A DNA stretch of 64,000 bases from Hygrocybe punicea (taxonomy: Eukaryota; Basidiomycota; Agaricomycetes; Agaricales; Hygrophoraceae): NCBI GenBank assembly GCA_963556145.1, contig OY744463.1:7006001-7070000 (forward strand), given 5' to 3'. Shown in pieces: positions 11,590 through 23,789 of this stretch. Below the pieces are notes generated by a model. That model worked only from the letters and a program-made list of their open reading frames with translations. It did no database searches and was not told the origin of the DNA. The position numbers and the translations under genes are program-made. Position 1 is the stretch's first letter. Each line of letters starts with the position of its first letter.

Positions 11590-14500
11590 TTTATTGAGTA
11601 AGCGTGACACTAGCACCATCATTGGGAACCTCGAGCCTGTCACCCGCCAGCAAAGCTGGCACCTTGTCCCATTGTTTTGCAAATTTACCTGCCATCTGCT
11701 GACGAATAGCAGCTTGTCGATGGGCATATGCCCAGAGTCCTTCTGCGTGCTCTGGAGATGTCGCATGAGATTCAGCAGCCACACCTTGGCTCTCCCATTC
11801 CCTGGCCTCCCATTCCAAGATCTGCAAGATGTGGCACATTTCTTCTGGTAGTAATTTCACCTCTTCAGACCATCGCCATGCCTGGGATCGACTTTTACAC
11901 CATTCAACACGCAAGGCTATAGCGGTGATCTTAGCAAAAACACATTAGAATGAATTAAACTGGACACACATTCATGCAAACATTCATCATCATCAACCTC
12001 CCTTGCCACTCCCTGCACAACCCATATCCATGAAATTGTCCTCCTTCCCTCAGAAACGCCATCCATTGCCACCAACAACCCACGAAGATCCTCATCATTC
12101 AAATGGTGCAGTTCATCCTGCCAGACGGGATGGCCAAGGATTGATATGGCCACATGGGCAACCCTGTATGCTTCCGCAGATGCCGCGATATGTGCATCAA
12201 CTTGTTCAATCTGGGACCTTGAGCGAGTATTGGCCTTTTGACCACGGACAAATCAATCCTTGTGTAGATATAGCGTGGAACGTAGACGTAAGCATGATCA
12301 TATCATCTCCAATGCCCCGTGGGCTTGTGCATAACAGAGCTGCCACTCATATAATTGCAGCTTCTCGTCGCACTGTAGTGACGTGCTGAGCATGGAGAGG
12401 AGGTAGAGTTTGATCACTTGGGTTGATTCTGGTGGTGACATATCAAACCTTGCTGCAAGTGCCCAGGCATGGGCTAGCAAAGTGGTCGGACAATACAGCT
12501 GTTGGATGAAAAACCAACTTTTTATCTTGGCAAGTAGCACATTGCTATGCTTAGTGATCTCGCCCCACTGTAGGTCAGTTGAGTGTAAGCTGAGAGATTT
12601 CACATCGTGAGCCAGACCCCGCCTGACAAGATGATTAGTATTATGATGCTTGAGATAATACCGACATACTGTTGTTCCTCCAGTTCCAGACCGCTTGTGA
12701 TGAAGACGCATGGCGTAACCTGTTCATGCATCATTTGAAGCTCCCCTCTCGCCATAGCTTCTGCCTTGGCTGCATACATTTCCAGTTTAACTCCCGCCTC
12801 CGTAGGTCCTAAAGATCTATCATATTACATTACACACTAGAACGAATGACGCACCTTTAAAAATGATGGTAAACGGGTTGGGTGCATTCTTATCCACTTC
12901 CCACTGCTCAACCATTGCCCTCCACTCCTCCACATGTCTCATGGGAAGGACTTGTTCATATCACGCATGTTTGGCAACTTGAACTTGTGACTCGGGAACA
13001 GCAACCTCAATCTTTCTTAAGAGCGTATCACCTGTACAATCTGTCATAGCTAGTGCTCACAACTGGGATGGCTAACTCACCCATACCAACAACCTTCTCC
13101 CAGTTACAATCATTTAGCGGGTCATCAATGGCATCATGGCATTGTAGTAGTGGTGCCTGGAATGTCACGTGACTTCACCCTTAGTCAGTAGGCAGTTCCC
13201 GATGTAGTAGGAGGTTCATCAGTTGATCTATCCCATCCACCTTGACCTTCCCACCTGATTCTGTCCCCAATTCTGTGAGGTCCCCCAGACACACTCCAGT
13301 GTGAATCAGGACCCATCTCCTTGAGAGCACTCGACGCACCACTAATTTTATCCCAACCACGCTCAGGTGCCTCACCATCCGTTCGTCCAACGTGTGGTGT
13401 GTAGTTGAAGGAGAACTGCACTTGGCAGTCCTCAATGTGTGCCGGCAGGTGGAACTTCAGGACCAAAAATACGATGGTCATATCCTCTCCATCGAACTTG
13501 AACTCATGGGGGAACTCCATCATCCATTCATAAAAATGCTTGTACCACTGGCAAGCGATGTCGTACGAGATAATCAGTATCATGACACCACAGTCGCGCG
13601 TACTACTATAGAACAAGTAGTCCATGTTGCAATACCTGTCAGAAGGAAAGTGATTCTTGCCTTCTACTTAGCTATTGGAGAACTCACCTCTCTCCTTTTT
13701 GTAGGTCTCCGACACCACCCGCTCGTTTCATGTCATGGCAGATGCAGTCCACGGCGCCAATCCCCGTTGCTGCCAATCCCTGTGAGTTGTAACAGTCAGC
13801 ATTATTAATAGCTTTGTGTGCATTGCACGTGCTATCCTGTCAATGGTCACTAAGACCCTCCAAAACTTGGGTATAACTGAAAAGGACTTACCTCTGAATC
13901 TCCCTTGTGATTCGCCAGATAAGTCCTGTATTTTTTTTTCTCTACTATGAAAGCCCTCCTGGAATTCAACCCAGGATCTACTTCATCGCTCAAGACATTT
14001 TTGCACACATTATGAAAGTTGGCATCAAGTCCCAGGAACAAGGCATACAAGTATCTGTTGCATCATTGTGATGGCAGAGCCTACTCACTTTTTGTCCTCA
14101 GGTGCCAGCTCCCAGTTCGGTGGTAGATTGACTCCAGGACGTGGATATGCTGGACATCACACCGCTAATTCGTACTCCTGAGTGCCTAGAATGCCAGTTG
14201 GATCATGGCCTCTGCCCCCCCACTTCAACATCTTCAAGTGCTGCCATTGCTTTACCATCCGAATCCATGCCTCATAGTGATCCTGTATAAATGTGAAGCA
14301 AAGTCAGCGGAACAGCAATAATACCTCGGCAGATCAAAAGTACCTTCGGCGGTGATGCGCTATAAGAAGGGAAATCCTACAACTACTAAAGGTGAAAAGG
14401 TGCAAGGAAGCTTTGGAAAGCCTACACTAGTATAGGAAATGAAGGAGAATGAATAGAAGTGGATGAGAAACTCAAGAGAAGTGCTGTGATCAAAACTGGA

Positions 14501-16101
14501 GTGGTGCAATCAAAATTGAAGAGTTGCGATAAAATCAAAAGTCGCAGTGAGATTGAAGGGTCGGACAGTGAGAGAACATGATGGAATGTGAAGAGAATGG
14601 AACTAGGATAAAGGGGAAGCTCTGAGACGAAGGGGGAATGATGGTCTGTCTTGATTCTCTGCAGGTTCTCTGTCTAGTGGCTCATACAGGCAGGTATATA
14701 AGCTGTAAGGACAAAGGAAGAGAGATGAAAGGATGATACTAAAATGTGATATGTGATATAAAGGGCATATAGAAGAAAGGATAGAGAGAGAGAATGGTAA
14801 ATGAATATAGAGAACAAAGAGAACAAAGGAAATACTTCAAAGTGCGATAACTAAATATCTCCGAAGTTGCAGAAGATCGCAATAGTTGCGATGTGATCAG
14901 AAGGTCAAAGAGTGGTAAGTCACAGCAAATCGCAAGGAATGGCAAAATATATAAAATTGGAGCTCAGGATGGCTGAGTGCATATCAGTGGATCAAGTCCG
15001 GTATTGTCAGTCATACGGGCTAGACTCTGATAGAACTGAAGGAGAGAAATCTTCACTTGGTACCATAAGAATTGGAATTGTTCTAGGACGTTGAATGTCA
15101 CTGCAGTTCTGGGCATGGTCACCGTGGCTGGCATCAGTCAGCAACGCAACAATTGCACTGTGTGGCCACCAGAGGGCATGCTCTCGCAGCCACAAAAATC
15201 GAGGGCAATGCTGTGGATGCCATATATGTCAATAATGGTGAAACCATCTTGAGAAGCTGGTATGGGATTTGCACAAGTCTGCCCAGGGGGGTGATTTAGC
15301 TGAATGCGTTGACCTAACTTCATCAGAGATGTGTGGTTGAAAAAGGTTCCGTTCCAATGCTAGATAGTTGCACATATGTCAGAAACAACAAAACATGATG
15401 AGGGAGATCTCACCTGGATGCGGTGTAGAGGTAAATGTACATGTGAAATGCAGAGACATCTGGCACAAAGTAAACTTGTGCCGTCACAGTCCTTGCATTG
15501 GTATAAGGCATCAGCCTTGTGACAAAATCGACAAACCATGGCGTTGCCTTGTCCACCGTCGGCAGTAGTAGAGCGTGTCGGACAGCATGATCCTTCCAGC
15601 CAAATAATTTCCTGTAGATACAAGTCCCGATGTTCCCGTGCCCAATGCAGTAGTGGGTGATCCTGTCAATAGCAAGATTACCTTTTGCTCAGAAGACCAG
15701 ATGGAATGACCTACTGAATGCCAGTGGTGCCTCTTGCACTCATCGGGGTGCAGGGCATACTCCTCGGAGGTGCTGTCCAATTGTGCCAGGGTGAGTAACT
15801 CGTCAACTGCTAGATTGGGTTCCTCATTCCAGAGGGGTTCCTTGTTCCAGAGAGGTGGCTCTGGAGTGCCATGTTTGTTAGGGGAGGGAGGAGCCTGCAT
15901 GTAAGTACGAGATGTGGATAGCTTTCCGGTGCCCTCTGAATTGATTTGAATGTGATTGAACAAAGAAGGGCTGGGGGAGGAGGACGAAGATATAGCCCTC
16001 GCAGAGAGGGGAATGGTAGACGGGTATACTCCTGAGGGTGAATAGGCAGTGAAGCCAGACAGGTCGACTTTGCGCCGTTTGGCGTGAGCTTTCTTACTCA
16101 T
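11590..16101 (-). pseudogene. KDZ-family DDE transposase, degenerate
   Basis: Kyakuja-Dileera-Zisupton transposase, a eukaryotic DDE-type family abundant in mushrooms. Reading down the minus strand from ATG 16101: a basic N-terminus (KKAHAKRRK), a cysteine cluster of the CxC type (CRFCHKADALYQCKDCDG, about 15520), a block FTIIDIYGIHSIALDFCGC (about 15210), the first catalytic segment FLGLDANF (about 14025), CICHDMKRAGGVGDLQKGE (about 13750), SYDIACQW (about 13560), KFHLPAH and VGRTDGEAPERGW (13460-13340), then a C-terminal helical region with WCKSRSQAWRW (about 11895). All three acidic catalytic positions are visible, but frame changes and a stop inside the LLRC block show it is not intact. 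The coding parts fall in several frames, some explained by introns. Confidence 0.8.
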
Positions 16102-18125
16102 GATGGAGGTGTGCGCGTGGGAGGTGTGCACGATGGAGGCATGTGGGATCTCTGTGGGGATTGATAAATGATAAACGATCTTAAAGATACTGATGCACAC
16201 AGACCACATGAAGTACTATTTTGGACTTGTAACTACATGGGCTACATGACTACTATTTTGCCTTGTAGCGGTAAGCCCGAAACAGAGATTGTCTGAGTTT
16301 CTAGGGGGGTGTCAGTTTAGCGCTCCCAGTGAAAATCGACATGAACTAATCGGATGCCTCAAGACTTGCAGCTTTCTTCACAACATTTGACCGGTGTGAT
16401 TGCATTTACATGCAAGTAGTTGTCATCGGACTATTTTAAATGACAATTTTGAGCATCTGAAAAGAAAAACAGGTCAACTTACATTGGTGAAGCGGTTGGA
16501 TGTTGTTGCCATGATAGGAAGATGTGGTGGAAATGGAGTAAATAGAGGAGCGAGAGACAAAGCAGGGAAGGCCAAGAAATCTTGGGATGCGAACTCATTT
16601 TGAAAAATGTGGGAGGGGCTTCTGGGAGGGTCTTGGGGACAGGGTGTAGATGACATCGTGGTATGAGATGAAGTCATGGCGACTGTGATAAAGTCATGAG
16701 AATTACTTCGCAAGTCCGATCAATTCATACCTAGTACTTTCACTCCATCTGCTTCTACGTTAACGTTGAGGGTTCAGAGGTATCGAGGATTGGGTTAGAG
16801 TGAGGACTTGGGTCCATGGCAAGAGGTGGGGCTTGGAATCCTTGGATTTACTCAGAGTATACAAGAGAATCAGAGGTAATTTCAGTACTCACTCGGAGGG
16901 CGCGAACAAATTGTAGTACCGGAAATACTGCAACTGTGTTCCGTGATTTGGACTTGGATATCTTGGATAGCGAGAAGCTGTAGCTGGGTGACTCAGAATA
17001 GCAAGAGGGCATGAACAAATCAAACGAAATCAACGGTGAGCAGTGGAAAGTAGATGTTGGTATGTCACATTTATTACGAGTAGTACTGCCAGCACAAACT
17101 CTCCAGGAGTCCACCCTTTACTACCCAGGACCCCCATGTAATTACATCGTGTGAAAATGTGTGAAATACAATATCTGTATTCTGATAGTTTGCCAAGTAA
17201 TGAAATATTTATCCATATGCTCTCAGTGTCTCCCTTAATCTGCATTTTTTGTCTGTCCACTGTACTTGTTTTTACTAGAATCTTTCTACTGGTAGGCACT
17301 GGAATTCTAGGTTCTTTCACTAAGTCCCCTCTTTCTCCACTGCCACCACAGCCCAGCTTGCCGCTACTTGTACCTCCAACTCCACCATTGTCACCATCCA
17401 CTAGCCCTGCTCATCGCATACACCATGTACATGTTTGTGCAGGAGGAAGGCCATGTGAGTCTCTCAGTGTTCTCATCAAAGTCTGCAGTCACACCCACAT
17501 CATCGAGATTGTCCCCTCACCCAGCATTCAGACAACCAGGAATGACCTGGACACAAGTGCCCCCTCCCAAGCAATCTGCAGGCCCACAAGGGAAGCAACA
17601 TCCATGAAGTCATTCCATGCTGGTAAGTCACCAGAAGCTCACACCAATTCTATAAGAGCTCCCTCATCTCTGTGTAAGCTAATATTTTACCTAAAGCCAT
17701 CTCATCAACCACTTCTACTCGCCCCATTGAAAGCAAGCAGCAATGGCATCATTCGCAACCACTCTTGCAACAGTCGCCACCACCACACAATCACTCCAAG
17801 CAAGACACCCATCCCAACGTGGACATAACCACCTGTATGTCTCCTCTCATCCTCTACTATTAGTAGGTCCAACACTAATGTACTCCCTAAGTCTGCCCAC
17901 CGTTCCTCTACAGCACATTTGCCCCATCCTTCTCCCCACAGACCCCACCCTCCCCCAACTACAGTGCCCTATCCACCAACACGAACTTCTACCGCTTCCT
18001 GACCCTGAGGGCGACTACCTGAGATCTACAGGGTATGCAGACATCCATAATGCTGCGCATGTGCATGTCCTGGCCCTCCATGCTGCAATGTCTGATTCTA
18101 TGCCATCAGGATCAAGGGAGTGGGG
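16102..18125. other. No clearly recognised gene
   Basis: Upstream of the KDZ start and up to the minisatellite I see open frames rich in Pro, Ser and Thr (for example 17151-17828 plus) but no motif I recognise. One short plus-strand piece near 17950 (YSALSTNTNFYRFL) may be the remnant of a mushroom-type ORF. Left unassigned. Confidence 0.4.
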
Positions 18126-18476
18126 AGCAGGGGAGTGGGAGGGGGAACAGCAAAGAGGGGGGAACAGTGAAGAGGGGGGAACAGCAAAGAGGGGGAACAG
18201 TGAAGAGGGGAATAGTGAAGAGGGGGGAACAGCAAAGAGGGGGAACAGTGAAGAGGGGAATAGTGAAGAGGGGGGAACAGCAAAGAGGGGGGAACAGCAA
18301 AGAGGGGAATAGTGAAGAGGGGGGAACAGCAAAGAGGGGGGAACAGCAAAGAGGGGAATAGTGAAGAGGGGGGAACAGCAAAGAGGGGGGAACAGCAAAG
18401 AGGGGAATAGTGAAGAGGGGGGAACAGCAAAGAGGGGAACAGTGAAGAGGGGGGAACAGCAAAGAGGGGGATAGGA
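18126..18476 (+). repeat. Purine-rich minisatellite
   Basis: About 350 bp of imperfect tandem units alternating GGGGGAACAGCAAAGAG and GGGGAATAGTGAAGAG (16-17 bp). Open frames across it on both strands are a by-product of the repeat. The strand is almost pure purine plus occasional C/T. Confidence 0.9.
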
Positions 18477-19078
18477 AACTGTACAGCAATACATAGAATG
18501 ATCACAAACAATGTCAATCGATAGAATTTAAATGGAATTAAAATAAATAAATAAACAGAAACATATGAAAGCACCCTTGGTCAATTCTCATTTGGGATGT
18601 AATTTGCACTAATTACTATATCTCACTCACATATGAAAATGTCCAATTTTCACTGGGTGCATGACCTTGCCCTCTTATGCGCTTGCTCATAACTAAATGT
18701 ATTCTACTATTCTGTTGCTGTTTCAAAATGTAACAAACCTTTTTGAGCATTGGGGTGCTACACTGACAATGTAAATAGAAGCCACACTTGGGCCGCTGAG
18801 CCGCCCTCTGTCATTGCGAAAATGGTAGGTACATAGATTATTGAGACCTTGGGAGAGACAAAGATGCTGGCGTCATTGTGGTATGACACAATGTGGATTG
18901 CACACAGAGGGCCACACATTGCCACTAGCCACTAGTACATCAGTGGGAATGACACTTCAGGCCACCCGATTTCCTAAACTTGTAGATGTAACTGAATGGG
19001 TCGTATGTCACTTCTACATGTTGAGAAATGACAGGTCTGGCCCAGGGCTAATATTCATGTCCATGGGCTGTCCCTGGG

Positions 19079-19768
19079 CTATCCTGGGATGTCCCTGGGC
19101 TGTCCCTGGGCTGTCCCTGGTGCCAGGGGGTCTTTTGGGATGTCCCAAACTAATTTTTGGATATTTTTTTGAAATTTTTTTTTTGCTGTGGCCACAATGA
19201 CAGTGTGGTTATTGGTCAATGGAATGTTAGTAGCCATCATATACAACATATGATAGCTGTATAGCTACATGCATGTGACCACAGCCAATTCAGGTGGATG
19301 ATGTTGGTTGTCAAGATTGAAATCATATAGCTACTCAGTCTTCATGACAGAGCATATTTAATTATGATGGACAAGGAAAAGGAATTGAACTAGAAGAGAA
19401 CAATTAATATTCTTTGACATAATATTGAGAAGCTGCTTAAAGAACATTCTGCTCATGGAACTGACTGTATGATCTACTATTCAAACTAAATATTAGTAGA
19501 TGTTAGCCAATCAAAATGCAACATGTTGATTTGTCTCCAGAATGTTCTGAGATTCAAGAGAATGAACTGGGAGAGTGTAGAGATATCGTGTGAAAGGACA
19601 GTGGGACATCCCATCAGAGTCCTGGAACATCCTATTACAATCCTGGGATGTCCCAGTATCCCACTATAGACCTGGGACATCCCCATACAGACCTGGGACA
19701 GCCCATTAGAGTCCTGGGACGTCCCTGGGACAGCCCTGGGACAGCCCTGGGACAGCCCTGGGACAGCC
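19079..19768. repeat. GGGACAGCCCT-type tandem units, left arm
   Basis: Tandem units of about 12 bp (CTGGGCTGTCCC and its variants) at 19079-19115 and about 19612-19768; the mirror set lies at about 22915-23060 and 23540-23640 in the right arm of the palindrome. Confidence 0.75.
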
Positions 19769-20101
19769 CAGTAGAGACCTGAGACATGCCACTACTTAAA
19801 ATAGATATAGCAAATTAAATAATTATTTTACCTAAATACATGGTATTCTACTTCATCAGGGGAGAGGACAGGAGAGGGGGCAATGGCAGGGGGAATGGCA
19901 GGGGGTGGGCAGGGGGAGAAGGGGCAGGAGGTGGATGGGAGGTGGGGATGGCGGATGGTAGGCAGGAGGAGAAGGGGCAGGTTAGGAAGGGGGAGAAGGG
20001 GTAGGCGCCAGTCAGGGGGAGAAGGGAAAGGAGGGGGGAGGAGGGGAAGAGGGAAAGGGAGGGACCAACACAATTACATACCGGTGTTCCCCTGGTGTCC
20101 A

Positions 20102-20210
20102 CGCCCCTCCGCGTCCTAGCCCTCGTCCCCGTCCTCGTCGCCCTCGTCGCCCTCGTCGTCCCCGTCCCCGTCCTTGTCGCGGTCCCCGTCCCGGTCCCCA
20201 CCGTCGTCCC

Positions 20211-20243
<33 letters not shown>

Positions 20244-22590
20244 CCCCGTCCCCGTCCTCGTCGTCCCCGTCGTTGTCGTTGTCGTACCCGTCCTCGTCGT
20301 TACCGCGTGGCCCTGTGCCCGTTCGTGTTGTCGTTGCCGTCCCGTTTGCCGTCCCGTCCTCGCCGTTTCCGTCCTCGTCGTCCCTGTTGCCGTCGTCCTC
20401 GTTGTCCCGGGCTCCGTGGTCCCGTTTTCCCGTCCGATCGTCCTCGTTTCCGTCGTCCATGGTTCCCGTGCCCGCTGCCCTCCTCGTCGTCCTCGTCTTC
20501 GTTGGCCCTGCCCGTTGTCGTCTTCCCGTTGTCGGAGTTCCCGCGCCCGCTGTGTCGTCGTCTTCCCCGTTCTCGCCGTCGTCGCGTTCATCCTCGTTCT
20601 TGTCTTCGTTTACGCCGTCGTCGTCATTCCCGTCGTCCTCGTTCTTGCTGTCGTGGTCGGCCTGGGTTGTCCCCGTTCTCGGCTGCGTCCCGTCTCCTTG
20701 TCGCCCGCATGCGCGTCTGCTTGTTGCGGTTGCCGCGTTCGCGTTCGTTTGGCACGAGGGTGCGGGAAAAAAACCTACAAGTGTGTTTAAGTAGTCAGTA
20801 GAATGAAGATAAAAGATAAAGAACACTTACCTAGGGTGCTCTAGCATCCGCACCCGTTGTCGCGTCGTTGTTGAAAACGACAAGTCATGTTGAACTCGCG
20901 CGCGAGAATTTCAACCGGAATTTGCCGATATCCCAAACGGGGTCGAGTTGCCATATAGGGAAGGGTGGCTGGAATTTCTTATTATTATTACATGTACTAC
21001 AGCACCTCAATGGCCAGGGCAAGACCCTGAAGAGATGTAAGTATGATATACCTACCCCACAGGGAGTTTTTGTATTTTATTCCATTTTATATGGGGAGAT
21101 ATTCACCATGCATTCTATGCCTCTGCCAAAAATGGACCCTTAAACACCTAACTTTGCGACTACACATCTGAAAAATCTAAAATTAATTCTAGGAGTGCTA
21201 GGTAAGGTGTACATTGTGTTCCAGACAAGTGCCTGGTAGTTGGTGGTACAGGGAATGTGTTAGGGCCAAAATGGAGTTGGATCTTTGCATTGTAGCTAGA
21301 CAATCAAAAGTCCGTATAAACAGATATAATCATGAATGGATTGTGAGTGACAAGTTCATCATATTTTGGCCCCAACACATTCCCTGCACCACCAACTACC
21401 AGGCACTTGTCTGGAACACAATGTACACCTTACCTAGCACTCCTAGAATTAATTTTAGATTTTTCAGACGTGTACTCGCAAAGTTAGCTGTTCAAGGGTC
21501 CAATTTTGGCAGAGGCATAAAATGCATGGTGAATATCTCCACATATAAGATGAAATAAAATACACAAACTCCCCTCAGGGTAGGTATATCATACTTACAT
21601 CTCTTCAGGGTCTTGCCCTGGCCATTGAGGTGTTGTAGTACATGTAATAATAATAAGAAATTCCAGCCACCCGTCCCTATATGGCAACTCGACCCCGTTT
21701 GGGACATCGGCAAATTCCGGTTGAAAGTCTCGTGCGTGTGTTCAACAGGACTTGTGGTTTTCAACAATGACGCGACAACAGGTGCGGATACCAGAGCACC
21801 CCAGGTAAGTGTTCTTTATCTTTTCTTCATTCTACTGACTACTTAAAACATTTGTAGGTTTTTTGCCACACCCTCGCGCCAAACGAACGCAAACGCAACA
21901 ACAACAACGGTGCGGGCGACAAGGAGACGGAGGATGCAGCCGTGAACGGGGACAACCCAGGTGGACCACGACAGCAAGGAGGACGACGGGAATGACGGCG
22001 ACAGCGTAAACGAAGACAAGAACGAGGGCGAACGCGACGACGGCGAGAACAGGGAAGACGACGACAGGGAACTACGACATCGGGAAGACGACAACGGGCA
22101 GGGCCAACGAAGGCGAGGACGACGAGGAGGGCAGCGGGCACAGGGACGGGGACGGGAACAACGGACAACGGACAATGGAAACGAGGACGACCGGGATGGG
22201 GGAACAGGACGACGAGGACACGGAGCCAAGGACAATGGCAACAGGGACAACGAGGACGGAAACGGCGAGGATGGGACGGCAAACGGGACAGCAATGACAA
22301 CACAAATGGGCACAGGGCCATGCGGTAACGACGAGGATGGGTACGACAATGACAACGATGGGGACGACGAGGACGGGGACGGGGACGACAACGACAACGA
22401 TAACGACAACGACGGGGACGAGGACGAAGACTAGGACCGGGACCGGGACGACGACAAGGATGGGGACGGGGACGACAACGACAACGACAACGACGACCGG
22501 GACGACAGTGGGGACCGGGACGAGGACGGGGATGGGGACGACGAGGGTGACGAGGACGGGGACGAGGGCTAGGACGCGGAGGGGTGTGGA
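20102..22590. repeat. Paired GTC/GAC-rich low-complexity tracts
   Basis: Plus-strand GTC/CGT triplet-rich DNA at about 20102-20750 and its reverse complement GAC/ACG-rich tract at about 21890-22590, one in each arm of the palindrome. They produce long open frames in all phases (Val/Ser/Arg or Asp/Thr/Gly rich), which I do not treat as genes. Confidence 0.75.
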
Positions 22591-23789
22591 CACCAGGGGA
22601 ACACCGGTATGTAATTGTGTTGGTCCCTCCCTTTCCCTCTTCCCCTCCTCCCCCCTCCTTTCCCTTCTCCCCCTGACTGGCGCCTACCCCTTCTCCCCCT
22701 TCCTAACCTGCCCCTTCTCCTCCTGCCTACCATCCACCATCCCCACCTCCCATCCACCTCCTGCCCCTTCTCCCCCTGCCCACCCCCTGCCATTCCCCCT
22801 GCCATTGCCCCCTCTCCTGTCCTCTCCCCTGATGAAGTAGAATACCATGTATTTAGGTAACATAATTATTTAATTTGCTATATCTATTTTAAGTAGTTGC
22901 ATGTCTCAGGTCTCTACTGGGCTGTCCCAGGGCTGTCCCAGGGCTGTCCCAGGGACGTCCCAGGTCTCTAATGGGCTGTCCCAGGTCTGTATGGGGATGT
23001 CCCAGGTCTATAGTGGGATACTGGGACATCCCAGGATTGTAATAGGATGTTCCAGGACTCTGATGGGATGTCCCACTGTCCTTTCACACGATATCTCTAC
23101 ACTCTCCCAGTTCATTCTCTTGAATCTCAGAACATTCTGGAGACAAATCAACATGTTGCATTTTGATTGGCTAACATCTACTAATATTTAGTTTGAATAG
23201 TAGATCATACAGTCAGTTCCATGAGCAGAATGTTCTTTAAGCAGCTTCTCAATATTATGTCAAAGAATATTAATTGTTCTCTTCTAGTTCAATTCCTTTT
23301 CCTTGTCCATCATAATTAAATATGCTCTGTCATGAAGACTGAGTAGCTATATGATTTCAATCTTGACAACCAACATCATCCACCTGAATTGGCTGTGGTC
23401 ACATGCATGTAGCTATACAGCTATCATATGTTGTATATGATGGCTACTAACATTCCATTGACCAATAACCACACTATCATTGTGGCCACAGCAAAAAAAA
23501 AATTTCAAAAAAATATCCAAAAATTAGTTTGGGACATCCCAAAAGACCCCCTGGCACCAGGGACGTCCCATGTCCCTGGGACATCCCATTGTCCCAATGC
23601 TTTGGACCAGGGACAGCCCAGGGACAGCCCATGGACATGAATATTAGCCCTGGGCCAGACCTGTCGTTTCTCAACATGTAGGAGTGACATACGACCCATT
23701 CAGTTACATCTACAAGTTTAGGAAATCGGGTGGCCTGAAGTGGGAATGAATCGACTGCTGCCCAAAAATTTGAGGACTCACCTATAGCA

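Larger units (their letters stand above)
18953..23741. mobile_element. 4.8-kb palindromic foldback element
   Basis: Two arms of about 2.3 kb (18953-21272 and 21363-23741) are near-identical reverse complements separated by 90 bp (21273-21362). The outer ends read CACTTCAGGCC, and the whole is flanked by GGGAATGA (18945-18952 and 23742-23749), an 8-bp target-site duplication, so the palindrome moved as a unit. Each arm is modular: tandem 12-bp TGTCCCTGGGC-type units, a G/C-rich GTC/GTT tract, and AT-rich blocks. This is the layout of Drosophila-type foldback transposons. No transposase is seen. Acidic Asp/Asn/Glu open frames in the GAC/GTC tracts exist in both arms but look like repeat translation. 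Confidence 0.85.

Noticed and set aside
18126..18476. CRISPR-like array
   Set aside because: Units are 16-17 bp with no unique spacers, and the genome is eukaryotic; it is a minisatellite.
19848..22593. Long open frames rich in Asp/Thr/Val/Arg
   Set aside because: They exist in several phases and both strands of triplet-like GTC/GAC repeats and are mirrored in both palindrome arms; no start context, introns or domain support a gene.
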